A DNA stretch of 5,885 bases from Massilia sp. (GTDB taxonomy: Bacteria; Pseudomonadota; Gammaproteobacteria; Burkholderiales; Burkholderiaceae_D): positions 1 through 5,885 of the forward strand of contig DNCF01000267.1 of NCBI GenBank assembly GCA_003484545.1, written 5' to 3'. This document shows positions 1-5,746 of the stretch, in pieces. A program made the position numbers and the translations under genes. The stretch's first letter is position 1; each line of letters starts with the position of its first letter. The notes below the pieces were generated by a model. That model worked only from the letters and a program-made list of their open reading frames with translations. It did no database searches and was not told the origin of the DNA.

Positions 1-768
1 TACAGCGTGCGCGAACCGCGCAGCGGCAAGGCGCCGCGCCATACGGTCGTGCTCAGCCACGCCCTGGGCTGCGACCTGACCATGTGGGATGCCCTCGCCA
101 ACGCGCTGGCCCTGGACAACCGCGTGATCGCCTACGACCACCGCGGCCACGGCAGCTCGGATGCGCCGGACGCGATGTACACGATGGCGGAGCTGGCCGA
201 CGACGCCGCGCGCCTGCTGCGCGAACTCGATACCGGGCCGGTGGTCTGGGTCGGCCTCTCGATGGGCGGCATGGTCGGCCAGGAACTGGCCCTGCGCCAT
301 CCGTCCCTGGTGCGGGCCCTGGTGCTGGCGAACACCACCAGCGGCTACCCGGAAGCGGCGCGCGCCGTGTGGGAGCAACGCATCGCCACGGTGCGCGAGC
401 AGGGCATCGAGGCGATCGCGGACGCGGTCATGGGCCGCTATTTCCATGACGCCTTCCGCGCCGAAAAAGCCGGGACCGTGGCGCGCTTCCGCCGCCGCCT
501 GACCAGCACCGACCCGACCGGCTACGTCGGCTGCTGCAACGCCGTCGGCCAGGTCGACACCACAGGCCGCCTCGCGCAGATCAAGGTCCCGGCCCTGGTG
601 ATCGCGGGCGAACTGGACCAGGGAACGCCGGTGGCAATGGCGCAAACCCTGGTCGACGGCATCTCGGATGCGCGCCTCGTGGTCCTGCCCGACGCCTCGC
701 ACCTGAGCGCGATCGAGCAGCCGGCCGCGTTCCAGCGGACGGTGACCGGGTTCATCGACGGGCTCTGA
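1..768 (+). CDS. pcaD: Alpha/beta hydrolase, probable 3-oxoadipate enol-lactonase (PcaD-like), 5' end missing
   Basis: Likely cytoplasmic hydrolase that opens 3-oxoadipate enol-lactone to 3-oxoadipate in the beta-ketoadipate pathway. The frame is open from base 1 (Tyr-Ser, then a GTG at 7). Counting from that GTG, the nucleophile elbow GLSMGG puts Ser85 at 259-261, the acid Asp204 lies in AGELDQ, and His232 lies in DASHLS, giving a complete Ser-Asp-His triad. The stretches DHRGHGSSDAP, LANTTSGYP and GYVGCCNAV resemble PcaD proteins rather than generic esterases. The GTG is probably not the real start: no ribosome binding site precedes it and the N-terminal strand normally found in the family is absent, so the gene most likely begins outside the window. 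TGA ends it at 766-768. The nearby vanAB genes make protocatechuate, the entry compound of this pathway, which fits the call. A hydrolase of another ring-cleavage route remains possible. Confidence 0.75.
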   Translation, partial: YSVREPRSGKAPRHTVVLSHALGCDLTMWDALANALALDNRVIAYDHRGHGSSDAPDAMYTMAELADDAARLLRELDTGPVVWVGLSMGGMVGQELALRHPSLVRALVLANTTSGYPEAARAVWEQRIATVREQGIEAIADAVMGRYFHDAFRAEKAGTVARFRRRLTSTDPTGYVGCCNAVGQVDTTGRLAQIKVPALVIAGELDQGTPVAMAQTLVDGISDARLVVLPDASHLSAIEQPAAFQRTVTGFIDGL

Positions 769-787
769 CGACAGCCGGGCCTTGTAA

Positions 788-796
788 TGCTAGGAT
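788..796 (+). promoter_or_regulatory. Possible extended -10 element before the cupin gene
   Basis: TGCTAGGAT fits the extended -10 form TGn followed by a TATAAT-like hexamer (TAGGAT, 4 of 6). It lies 33 bases before the cupin ATG in the 61-base gap after the hydrolase. No good -35 hexamer is seen at the expected distance, so this is only a candidate. The cupin could instead be read through from the hydrolase. Confidence 0.25.
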
Positions 797-819
797 GACG
801 GGACCATACGCGTTACCAC

Positions 820-824
820 AGGAG
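820..824 (+). promoter_or_regulatory. Ribosome binding site of the cupin gene
   Basis: AGGAG ends 5 bases before the ATG at 830. It supports that start codon over other in-frame choices. Confidence 0.7.
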
Positions 825-829
825 CGCAC

Positions 830-1207
830 ATGTCCCTGCATCCCGAACATACCTACGTTCATCTTGCGCCGGACGGCAAGGCGGAAGAACTCGACGGCGC
901 CGGTTTCTGGCGCCTGCCACCCGATCAGTTCGCGCATTACGGCAAGGGCTGGGTGATCAGCGAGTACGCCTACACCCATGACTGGCCGAACTGGGAAATG
1001 CACCCGGCGGGCGACGAGTTCGTCTACCTGCTGGCGGGGGCGGTCGAGCTGCTGCTCGACCAACACGGCGAGATCGTCACGACCACGCTGGAAGGCAGCG
1101 GCGCCGTGCTGGTGCCGCGCGGCGTCTGGCATACGGCGAAGGTGCGCCAGCCCAGCCGCATGCTGCACGTCACGCGCGGCGCCGGGACGCAGAGCCGGCC
1201 GGCGTAG
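830..1207 (+). CDS. Small single-domain cupin protein, function unknown
   Basis: A 125-residue protein with one cupin beta-barrel. Cupin motif 1 is seen around residues 55-70 (WEMHPAGDEF...LLAG), with His58 and Glu63 in metal-ligand positions. The usual first His of the HxH pair is replaced by Glu56. Motif 2 is clear at 91-101 (GAVLVPRGVWH), ending in ligand His101. A 2-His/2-Glu or altered metal site is therefore likely. There is no signal peptide, so it should be cytoplasmic. The ATG at 830 has an AGGAG 5 bases upstream. It follows the PcaD-like gene by 61 bases on the same strand and may be co-transcribed with it. Its stop TAG (1205-1207) sits inside a GTAGGG repeat element. Cupins of this size include dioxygenases, isomerases and sugar or ligand binders, and nothing here selects among them. 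A role in aromatic catabolism is only a guess from location. Confidence 0.85.
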   Translation: MSLHPEHTYVHLAPDGKAEELDGAGFWRLPPDQFAHYGKGWVISEYAYTHDWPNWEMHPAGDEFVYLLAGAVELLLDQHGEIVTTTLEGSGAVLVPRGVWHTAKVRQPSRMLHVTRGAGTQSRPA

Positions 1208-1233
1208 GGGGGACTCGCTATGCCCACGCAGCG
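1204..1233 (+). repeat. Degenerate GTAGGGTGGG-type palindromic repeat
   Basis: The segment starts GTAGGGGGGACTCGCTATGC and continues to a CCCACGC end. It is a decayed relative of the left end of the unit at 4235 (GTAGGGTGGGGACTCGTCCC, then CACGCGG). Its first TAG is the stop codon of the cupin gene. It lies in the convergent gap between the cupin and vanB. Confidence 0.6.
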
Positions 1234-1259
1234 GTACGCGCCGCGAGCCTTGCTCTGAC

Positions 1260-1306
1260 CCGTAGGGTGGGCGCGGCCGGCGTAGGCACCCTGTGCCCAT
1301 CCTACG
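1260..1306. repeat. Hairpin repeat between convergent cupin and vanB genes, possible bidirectional terminator
   Basis: Arms 1261-1272 (CGTAGGGTGGGC) and 1295-1306 (GCCCATCCTACG) pair over 12 positions with one G-T pair around a 22-base loop. The loop edge holds a second small hairpin (GGCAC, CCT, GTGCC at 1285-1297). Bases 1260-1289 are an exact inverted copy of 30 bases found at 4173-4202 and 4371-4400. There is no T-run, so it is not a canonical intrinsic terminator. Its strength and its position between converging genes still suggest it could stop transcripts from either side. Confidence 0.65.
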
Positions 1307-1308
1307 TC

Positions 1309-2277
1309 CTACAGGTCCAGCACCAGCACCGGCGTCTTGGAACGCGAACAGCACGGCGTGAACTGGTCGTTCGCCGCCTGCTCCTCCTCGGTCAGGTACA
1401 TGTCGCGGTGATCGGGCACGCCTTCGAGCACGCGCGTCAGGCAGGTGCCGCAAACCCCCTCCTCGCAGGAATAGGGAATCACCACGCCCTGCTCTTCCAG
1501 CACCTTGATCACGGTCTTCCCGGCCGGGACGGTGACCACCTTGCCGCTGGACGCCAGCTTGACGTCGAAGGACCCGTCGCCCGAAGTGTCGACCGCCACG
1601 GCGCTGAAGTACTCGACGTGCAGCTGCGCCGCCGGCCAGCCCTGGGCCTTGGCGGTGTTCATCACGTAGTCGATGAAGCCCTGCGGGCCGCAGACGTAGA
1701 CGTGGGTGCCGGCATCCGGCTGCGCCAGCAGCGCCGGCAGGTCGAGCTTCTGCGCGGCGTCGCCGCTGTCGTAGTGGAACTGGACCCGCGATGCGAAGCC
1801 GCAGCCGGCCAGGCGCTCCTTGAACGCGGCCTTTTCCGGCGAACGCGCGCAATAGTGCATCTCGAAGGCCGCGCCTTTGGCCGCCAGGGCCTCGGCCATC
1901 GCCAGGATGGGCGTGACCCCGATGCCGCCGGCCAGCAGCACGGTGCGCTCGGCGTCGACCAGCGGGAAGTGGTTCTTCGGCGCGCTGATCTGGAGCACCG
2001 AACCGGTATCGACGTGGTCGTGCATGGCCTGCGAACCGCCGCGCGAGTCGGCGTCGCGCAGCACGCCGATCAGGTAGCGGTGGGTCTCGCCCGGCGCGTT
2101 GCAGAGCGAATACTGGCGCACCAGCTTGTCCTGCAGGTGGACGTCGACGTGGGCACCGGCCTCGAAAGCCGGCAGGGGCTGGCCATCGGTGCGCACCAGT
2201 TCGTAGCTGCAGATGCCGTCGGCCTCGCAGGTCCGGCTGGCGACCCTGACTTCGATCGCACCTTGAACGGTATTCAT
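1309..2277 (-). CDS. vanB: Vanillate O-demethylase reductase subunit (VanB)
   Basis: A 322-residue cytoplasmic flavin/iron-sulfur reductase that passes electrons from NAD(P)H to the VanA oxygenase. Domains in order: an FMN-binding barrel with RQYSL at 54-58; a nucleotide-binding domain with GGIGVTP at 117-123; and a C-terminal plant-type [2Fe-2S] domain with Cys271, Cys276, Cys279 and Cys309 (C-x4-C-x2-C-x29-C). This is the class IA phthalate-dioxygenase-reductase order, and the length fits VanB. The start chosen is ATG at 2277-2275 (MNTVQGAIEV). It overlaps the vanA stop as ATGA and has an AGGAG 8 bases upstream. An upstream in-frame start at 2313 would add 12 residues overlapping the vanA end and is less likely. 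The stop TAG (1311-1309) is followed at once by the repeat hairpin. Other members of this reductase family serve other Rieske oxygenases, but pairing with a clear VanA makes the assignment firm. Confidence 0.93.
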   Translation of the reverse strand: MNTVQGAIEVRVASRTCEADGICSYELVRTDGQPLPAFEAGAHVDVHLQDKLVRQYSLCNAPGETHRYLIGVLRDADSRGGSQAMHDHVDTGSVLQISAPKNHFPLVDAERTVLLAGGIGVTPILAMAEALAAKGAAFEMHYCARSPEKAAFKERLAGCGFASRVQFHYDSGDAAQKLDLPALLAQPDAGTHVYVCGPQGFIDYVMNTAKAQGWPAAQLHVEYFSAVAVDTSGDGSFDVKLASSGKVVTVPAGKTVIKVLEEQGVVIPYSCEEGVCGTCLTRVLEGVPDHRDMYLTEEEQAANDQFTPCCSRSKTPVLVLDL

Positions 2278-3317
2278 GCCGCCTGCTCCTGTTGTTGCTC
2301 GCGCGCGATCCACTGGTCGATGATGCGGCGCGACTGCACGCCGCCGGCATCGATGTTCAGCATCAGGAGCTTGCGCTCCGGATGGCGCAGGATGTTCTGC
2401 TGCTGCAGTTCCAGCATCTCGCGGTCTTCGCTGAAGATCTTGCCCTGGCCTTCGCGGATGGTCTTCGTGAGTTCCTGGTCCTGCGGCTTGAAGTTGCGCG
2501 CCATGCCCCAGAAATACCAGTGCGAGGTCTCGGTCTCGGGCGTGATGAAGTCGACCACGATGGACGAGGCCTTGTGCTCGGGCGCGGCGTGGTAGCCGCC
2601 CTTGCCGGCGTGGGCCACGCCGACCTCGATCATGACATGGCTCGGCGCGTTGAAGCGGCAGATCTGCCAGCGGTCCACGGGCACGTTATCGGCCAGCCCG
2701 TTGCCGCGCAAGGCCGCCTGCCAGAACGGCGGCGGCATGATGTTCTCCATGAAGCGGCTGGTCACCACCTGCTCGCCTTCCAGCCTGGTCGTCACCGGCG
2801 CCTCGTCGATCTCCTTCTGGCCGATGCTCGACGCGTGCACGTAGGTCTCGTGGGTCAGGTCCATCAGGTTGTCGACCATCAGGCGATAGTCGCAGTTGAT
2901 GTGGTACAGGCCGCCGCCGTAGGCCCATTCCGGGTTGTCCGCCCATTCGAGATGGTGGATGGTCGCGGGGTCGGCCAAGGCCTTGTCGCCAGGCCAGACC
3001 CAGATGAAGCCGTAGCGTTCTTCGACCGCGTAGCTGCGGATGCAGGGGAAGCCGCGCACGCGCTGGCCGGGCATGGCAATCGCCTTGCCCTCGCAGCCCA
3101 TTTCCAGGCCATGGTAGCCGCAGACCAGGTTGCCGTCGCGGACGAAGCCGAGCGAGAGCGGCGCGCCGCGGTGCGGGCAGAAATCCTCGACCGCGGCGAC
3201 CTTGCCGCCTTGGCCGCGGTAGAACACGATCTTCTCGCCGCAGATCTGGCGGCCCAGCGGCTTGCCGTCGATTTCGTCGGGGGTGCAGGCAACGTACCAC
3301 GCGTTTTTGGGGAACAT
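2274..3317 (-). CDS. vanA: Vanillate O-demethylase oxygenase subunit (VanA)
   Basis: A 347-residue Rieske non-heme iron oxygenase that demethylates vanillate to protocatechuate, releasing formaldehyde, with electrons from VanB. The N-terminal Rieske domain holds the [2Fe-2S] ligands Cys47-Pro-His49 and Cys66-x2-His69 (FCPHRGAPLSLG, CGYHGLEMGCEG). The catalytic iron site shows the family pattern D149-x3-D153-x2-H156-x4-H161 (DNLMDLTHETYVH). The opening MFPKNAWYVACTPDEI and the stretches WADNPEWAYGGGLYHI, HASSIGQKEIDEAPV and LNIDAGGVQSRR match known VanA proteins closely as I remember them. The length is typical. The start is ATG at 3317-3315, with AAGGAG 7 bases upstream. An earlier in-frame start at 3344 would add nine residues unlike the family N-terminus. 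It is first in a two-gene operon with vanB and divergent from a MarR-type regulator. Related enzymes attack dicamba or syringate, so the exact methoxy-aromatic substrate range is unproven. Confidence 0.95.
   Translation of the reverse strand: MFPKNAWYVACTPDEIDGKPLGRQICGEKIVFYRGQGGKVAAVEDFCPHRGAPLSLGFVRDGNLVCGYHGLEMGCEGKAIAMPGQRVRGFPCIRSYAVEERYGFIWVWPGDKALADPATIHHLEWADNPEWAYGGGLYHINCDYRLMVDNLMDLTHETYVHASSIGQKEIDEAPVTTRLEGEQVVTSRFMENIMPPPFWQAALRGNGLADNVPVDRWQICRFNAPSHVMIEVGVAHAGKGGYHAAPEHKASSIVVDFITPETETSHWYFWGMARNFKPQDQELTKTIREGQGKIFSEDREMLELQQQNILRHPERKLLMLNIDAGGVQSRRIIDQWIAREQQQEQAA
2286..2290 (-). promoter_or_regulatory. Ribosome binding site of vanB inside the end of vanA
   Basis: On the minus strand AGGAG lies within the last codons of vanA, 8 bases before the vanB ATG. 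Stop and start overlap as ATGA at 2277-2274. Both features point to translational coupling and fix the vanB start. Confidence 0.75.
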
Positions 3318-3324
3318 CCTTTGT

Positions 3325-3330
3325 CTCCTT
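3325..3330 (-). promoter_or_regulatory. Ribosome binding site of vanA
   Basis: On the minus strand AAGGAG is 7 bases before the ATG at 3317. It is a strong site that selects the MFPKNAW start. A 10-bp palindrome, CGAGCGCTCG (3332-3341), lies immediately upstream in the leader. Confidence 0.8.
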
Positions 3331-3417
3331 TCGAGCGCTCGCAAGCGGTTGGGCGGCAGCCCTGTTTCGACTGATCCCGCAGGCCTCGCTGGGCACTCTG
3401 TGTGTTTCGGGTTTAAT

Positions 3418-3433
3418 ATTCAGTGCACTGAAT
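3418..3433. promoter_or_regulatory. Probable operator of the divergent MarR-family regulator
   Basis: ATTCAGTGCACTGAAT is a perfect 16-bp palindrome. Partly symmetric AT-rich flanks (TTTAA on the left, TTTAAA on the right) extend the dyad. It lies in the 206-base gap between vanA and the MarR-type gene. MarR dimers usually bind palindromes of about this length placed over their own and neighbouring promoters. It falls just downstream of the best vanA promoter candidate, where a bound repressor would block RNA polymerase. The regulator-site pairing is inferred. Confidence 0.75.
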
Positions 3434-3442
3434 GTTTAAAAA

Positions 3443-3471
3443 AGTATCACGCGTTTGCGGGACAAAGTAAA
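3443..3471 (-). promoter_or_regulatory. Candidate vanAB promoter
   Basis: On the minus strand TTTACT (3471-3466, 4 of 6 to the -35 consensus) and GATACT (3448-3443, 4 of 6 to the -10) are 17 bases apart. The predicted start near 3436 puts the palindrome at about +3 to +19. An alternative pair, TTAAAC with TATTAA (3418-3413), would place the palindrome between -35 and -10. Either choice makes the site a plausible operator. Confidence 0.4.
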
Positions 3472-3523
3472 CTCTGTTTTCACACTTTTTGATGGTGCAG
3501 CGCACCACGTTTTTGAAAGCAAT

Positions 3524-4024
3524 ATGCCGAAAGAAAAAGCACACGACAGCGAAGCGAGGATGCGCGATCTGTACCAACACCCCGGCCACCTGCTGCGGCG
3601 CGCGCAGCAGATTTCGGTGTCGTTGTTCTACGACGAGATGGGCGACGAACTGACGCCGGTGCAATACGCGATCCTGAGCCGCCTGGCCGAGCATCCGGGC
3701 ATCGACCAGGTGTCGCTGGCGGGACTGGCGGCGATCGATACCTCGACCGGGGCCACCGTGTGTGCGCGGCTCGAGGAAAAGGGACTGCTGGAGCGCAAGG
3801 TGCTGCCGCACAACCGGCGCCAGCGCGCCCTGACCATTACTACCGCCGGCGCGCGCCTGCTCGGCGAACTGGTGCCGGGCGCGCAGCGCCTGCGCGACCG
3901 ATTGCTGGCGCCGCTGAGCGAAGCGGAGCAGGCGCAGTTCATGGACTTGCTGGGCAAGCTGGTCAGGGAGAACAACGAGCAGAGCCGGGCGCCGCTGGCG
4001 TTGAAGGTGGCGCGCGAGGCCTGA
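3524..4024 (+). CDS. MarR-family transcriptional regulator, probable repressor of vanAB
   Basis: A 166-residue winged-helix protein of normal MarR length. N-terminal dimerisation helix residues precede LTPVQYAILSRL (43-54). The recognition helix is around 72-85 (DTSTGATVCARLEEKGL). The wing spans about 90-106 (RKVLPHNRRQRALTIT), where the usual Asp of the D-x-R wing motif is Asn97. A long C-terminal helix follows. The ATG at 3524 is preferred. It has only a weak GAAAG site 4 bases upstream, but the region before it is AT-rich and looks like control DNA. A TTG at 3455 would add 23 unlikely residues, and an ATG at 3560 is also in frame. The gene is transcribed away from vanA across the palindrome at 3418. 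It probably represses vanAB and itself, with release by vanillate or a related acid or its CoA ester. VanR proteins of Pseudomonas and Acinetobacter are GntR-type, so the name vanR is withheld. Confidence 0.87.
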   Translation: MPKEKAHDSEARMRDLYQHPGHLLRRAQQISVSLFYDEMGDELTPVQYAILSRLAEHPGIDQVSLAGLAAIDTSTGATVCARLEEKGLLERKVLPHNRRQRALTITTAGARLLGELVPGAQRLRDRLLAPLSEAEQAQFMDLLGKLVRENNEQSRAPLALKVAREA

Positions 4025-4034
4025 GATAGGTGTG

Positions 4035-4222
4035 GTTTTCGGAGGGTGGACACTTGTGCCCACGCGGTCTCACCGCCCGAACACCGGCACTGTCTCCGCA
4101 AGACCGCCATGCACGAGCGCGTGGGGCTGTTGCCTGTTCTGTTCGTGGCACTCGTCATCCGCGTGGGCACAAGTGCCTACGCCGGCCGCGCCCACCCTAC
4201 GGGATATGCCGCGGACTGGCGG
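4035..4222. repeat. BIME-like repeat unit A
   Basis: First of two tandem units about 200 bases apart. Its left end folds as a hairpin, GTGGACAC-TT-GTGCCCAC (4046-4063, one mismatch). Its right end (4161-4202) carries an inverted relative ending GCGCCCACCCTACGG. Two palindromes in opposite orientation thus flank about 95 bases of interior. The right half (4129-4222) matches unit B (4327-4420) at about 89 of 94 positions by eye, and the left half matches less well. It fills the convergent gap between the MarR-type gene and the binding-protein gene. I see no coding sequence in it. REP/BIME-type elements of this sort are usually spread by a separate transposase, which is not in the window. Confidence 0.75.
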
Positions 4223-4234
4223 CCAAAAAAACCA

Positions 4235-4420
4235 GTTTCGTAGGGTGGGGACTCGTCCCCACGCGGTCTGACCGCCCGATCATTTGCGCCGTCACCGCAA
4301 GACCGTTTGCACACGCACGTAGGGCCGTTGCCTGTTCTGTTCGTGGCACTCATCATCCGCGTGGGCACGAGTGCCTACGCCGGCCGCGCCCACCCTACGG
4401 AACACGCCGCGGACTGGCGG
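4235..4420. repeat. BIME-like repeat unit B
   Basis: Second tandem unit. The left hairpin is perfect: GTGGGGAC (4245-4252), loop TC, GTCCCCAC (4255-4262). The right end (4359-4400) holds the same 30 bases as unit A and, inverted, as 1260-1289. A run of 25 identical bases, starting GTTGCCTGTTCTGTTCGTGG, is at 4129-4153 in A and 4327-4351 in B, exactly 198 bases apart. This indicates tandem duplication or paired insertion of one element. Confidence 0.75.
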
Positions 4421-4460
4421 TCGCATAGACGTTTCTGCCGCGGCTGAGCGTGGCGCGCGT

Positions 4461-4492
4461 ATCCCCGCGTGGGCGGGGCCGCCCACCCTACT
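4461..4492. repeat. Partial palindromic repeat at the 3' end of the binding-protein gene
   Basis: GTGGGCG (4469-4475) and CGCCCAC (4480-4486) form a 7-bp stem with a 4-base loop. On the minus strand the element begins GTAGGGTGGGC, and its TAG (4490-4488) is the stop codon of the substrate-binding protein gene. It could also end that transcript. The bases 4421-4460 between unit B and this hairpin show nothing recognisable. Confidence 0.6.
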
Positions 4493-5663
4493 CCACGCCC
4501 GGGTCCTTGAACTTCTCGACCTTGTCGAACTCCACGTTGTAGATACCGCCGTCGACCTGCTCCGCCTTGCGGATGTACACGGTCTGCACGATGTCGCGGG
4601 TGGCGGGGTCGATCGAGACCGGGCCGCGCACGCTGTTCCAGGCCATGCCCTTCATCGCGTCGACCAGTTTCGGTCCGGTGCTGTCGCCATTGGTCTTCTT
4701 CAGCGCGGCGTACAGCATCTGCATGCCGTCGTAGGCGCCGACCGCGTGGAAGTTCGGGCGCATGCCCTTGTTGGCCTTGGTGAAGGCGGCCACGAAGGCC
4801 TTGTTCTCCGGCGACGGGTGGGCCGCCGAATAGTGGTGGCTGCTGACCACGCCCAGGGCGGCGTTGCCGATCGACGGCATCAGGTCGTCGTCGAGCACGT
4901 CGCCGGTGGCGATCAGCTTGATGCCGGCGGCGGCAAGCCCCCGGTCGGTGAACTGCTTCAGCACGGCCGCGCCCTCGCCCGAGGGCACGAACACGAACAC
5001 GGCGTCGGGCTTGGCATCCTTCACGCGCGCCAGGAAAGGCGCGTAGTCGGGGTTGCGCAGCGGCGCGCGCAGCGTCGCGACGATCTTGCCGCCGGCCTTG
5101 GTGAAGTCCTTGACGAAGACCTTCTCGGCGTCGATGCCTGGGCCGTAGTCGGAGACGAAGGTCACCACCGACTTGATGTTGTTCTTGGCCGCCCACTGGG
5201 CCATCGGCGCCGTCACCTGGGCCAGGGTGAAGCCACTGCGCACGATGAAGGGCGAGCGCTGCGGGATGACCGAGGTGGCCGCGTTCATGACGATCATCGG
5301 CACCTTGGCCTGGGTCGCCACCGGCGCGGCGGCAAAGGCCAGCGGGGTCAGGCCGAAGCCGGCCAGCACCTGCACCTTGTCGCGCGCGACCAGTTCCTGG
5401 GCCAGGCGCTTGGTGACGTCCGGGGATACGCCGCCGTCGTCCTTCAGGATGATCTGCACCTGGCGGCCGGCGACCGTATTGCCGTTCTGCTGCATGAACA
5501 GCTTGACGGCGGCGTCGACCTGCTTGCCGGTCGAGGCGAAGGGGCCGGACATCGGGACGATCAGGCCGACTTTCAGGGGTTCTGCGGCGTGGGCGGTGAA
5601 GCCGGCGGTGAGCATGGCGGCGCCGAGCAGGATGTGGCGGCGGGTGGTGTTCAGTGTTGACAC
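4488..5663 (-). CDS. Periplasmic ABC transporter substrate-binding protein, LivK/branched-chain amino acid type
   Basis: A 391-residue type I periplasmic binding protein (Peripl_BP_6-like), expected to deliver a ligand to an ABC importer. The N-terminus (residues 1-27, TTRRHILLGAAMLTAGFTAHAA) is a signal peptide with a twin-arginine-like RRHIL motif, a hydrophobic core and a likely cut after AHA or AHAA. The mature part opens PLKVGLIVPMSGPFASTGKQ, typical of LivK-like proteins. Further family stretches are LVARDKVQVLAGFG, FVSDYGPGIDAEKVF and HAVGAYDGMQMLYAAL. The start is GTG at 5663-5661, with AGGAG 5 bases upstream. No permease or ATPase gene lies in the window. Proteins of this class near aromatic-degradation genes, such as CouP of Rhodopseudomonas, bind aromatic acids rather than amino acids. 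That makes vanillate or a related phenolic acid a reasonable but unproven ligand. The stop codon lies within a repeat element. Confidence 0.9.
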   Translation of the reverse strand: MSTLNTTRRHILLGAAMLTAGFTAHAAEPLKVGLIVPMSGPFASTGKQVDAAVKLFMQQNGNTVAGRQVQIILKDDGGVSPDVTKRLAQELVARDKVQVLAGFGLTPLAFAAAPVATQAKVPMIVMNAATSVIPQRSPFIVRSGFTLAQVTAPMAQWAAKNNIKSVVTFVSDYGPGIDAEKVFVKDFTKAGGKIVATLRAPLRNPDYAPFLARVKDAKPDAVFVFVPSGEGAAVLKQFTDRGLAAAGIKLIATGDVLDDDLMPSIGNAALGVVSSHHYSAAHPSPENKAFVAAFTKANKGMRPNFHAVGAYDGMQMLYAALKKTNGDSTGPKLVDAMKGMAWNSVRGPVSIDPATRDIVQTVYIRKAEQVDGGIYNVEFDKVEKFKDPGVE

Positions 5664-5668
5664 GTTGT

Positions 5669-5673
5669 CTCCT
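5669..5673 (-). promoter_or_regulatory. Ribosome binding site of the substrate-binding protein gene
   Basis: On the minus strand AGGAG is 5 bases before the GTG start and settles the use of GTG. The AT-rich stretch upstream (about 5676-5716) is the likely promoter zone, but I cannot choose a convincing -35/-10 pair. Confidence 0.7.
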
Positions 5674-5718
5674 CGTTTTTATGTAATAAACGTTCGGGTT
5701 TGTAATACCGATACATCC

Positions 5719-5746
5719 GTAGGGTGGACGGGTTCCCCGTCCACGC
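5719..5746. repeat. GTAGGGTGG-type hairpin upstream of the binding-protein gene
   Basis: GTGGACGGG (5724-5732), loop TTC, CCCGTCCAC (5736-5744) forms a perfect 9-bp stem. With the leading GTAGG it belongs to the same palindromic family as the elements at 1204, 1261, 4035, 4235 and 4461. It stands just beyond the AT-rich promoter zone of the substrate-binding protein gene. Confidence 0.7.

Noticed and set aside
752..2350. Long minus-strand open frame antisense to the cupin and out of frame with vanB
   Set aside because: It is Arg/Ala/Gly-rich low-complexity protein typical of shadow frames in GC-rich DNA, and it overlaps strongly supported genes.
1267..2595. Long plus-strand open frame opposite vanB and vanA
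   Set aside because: The codon-position shadow of vanAB gives a His/Val/Asp/Gly-rich product with no recognisable domain.
2292..3374. Plus-strand open frame opposite vanA
   Set aside because: It is antisense to a fully conserved Rieske oxygenase and shows no family features of its own.
3455..3523. N-terminal extension of the MarR-type regulator from a TTG
   Set aside because: The added residues do not look like MarR proteins and the DNA is AT-rich control sequence. The ATG at 3524 gives normal family length.
4035..4420. Possible CRISPR array
   Set aside because: There are only two large units of about 190 bases with internal palindromes and no regular short repeat-spacer pattern.
4032..4428. 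Small plus-strand open frames inside the repeat units
   Set aside because: They follow repeat sequence, give Arg/Pro/His-rich products that repeat with the units, and have no ribosome binding site or domain.
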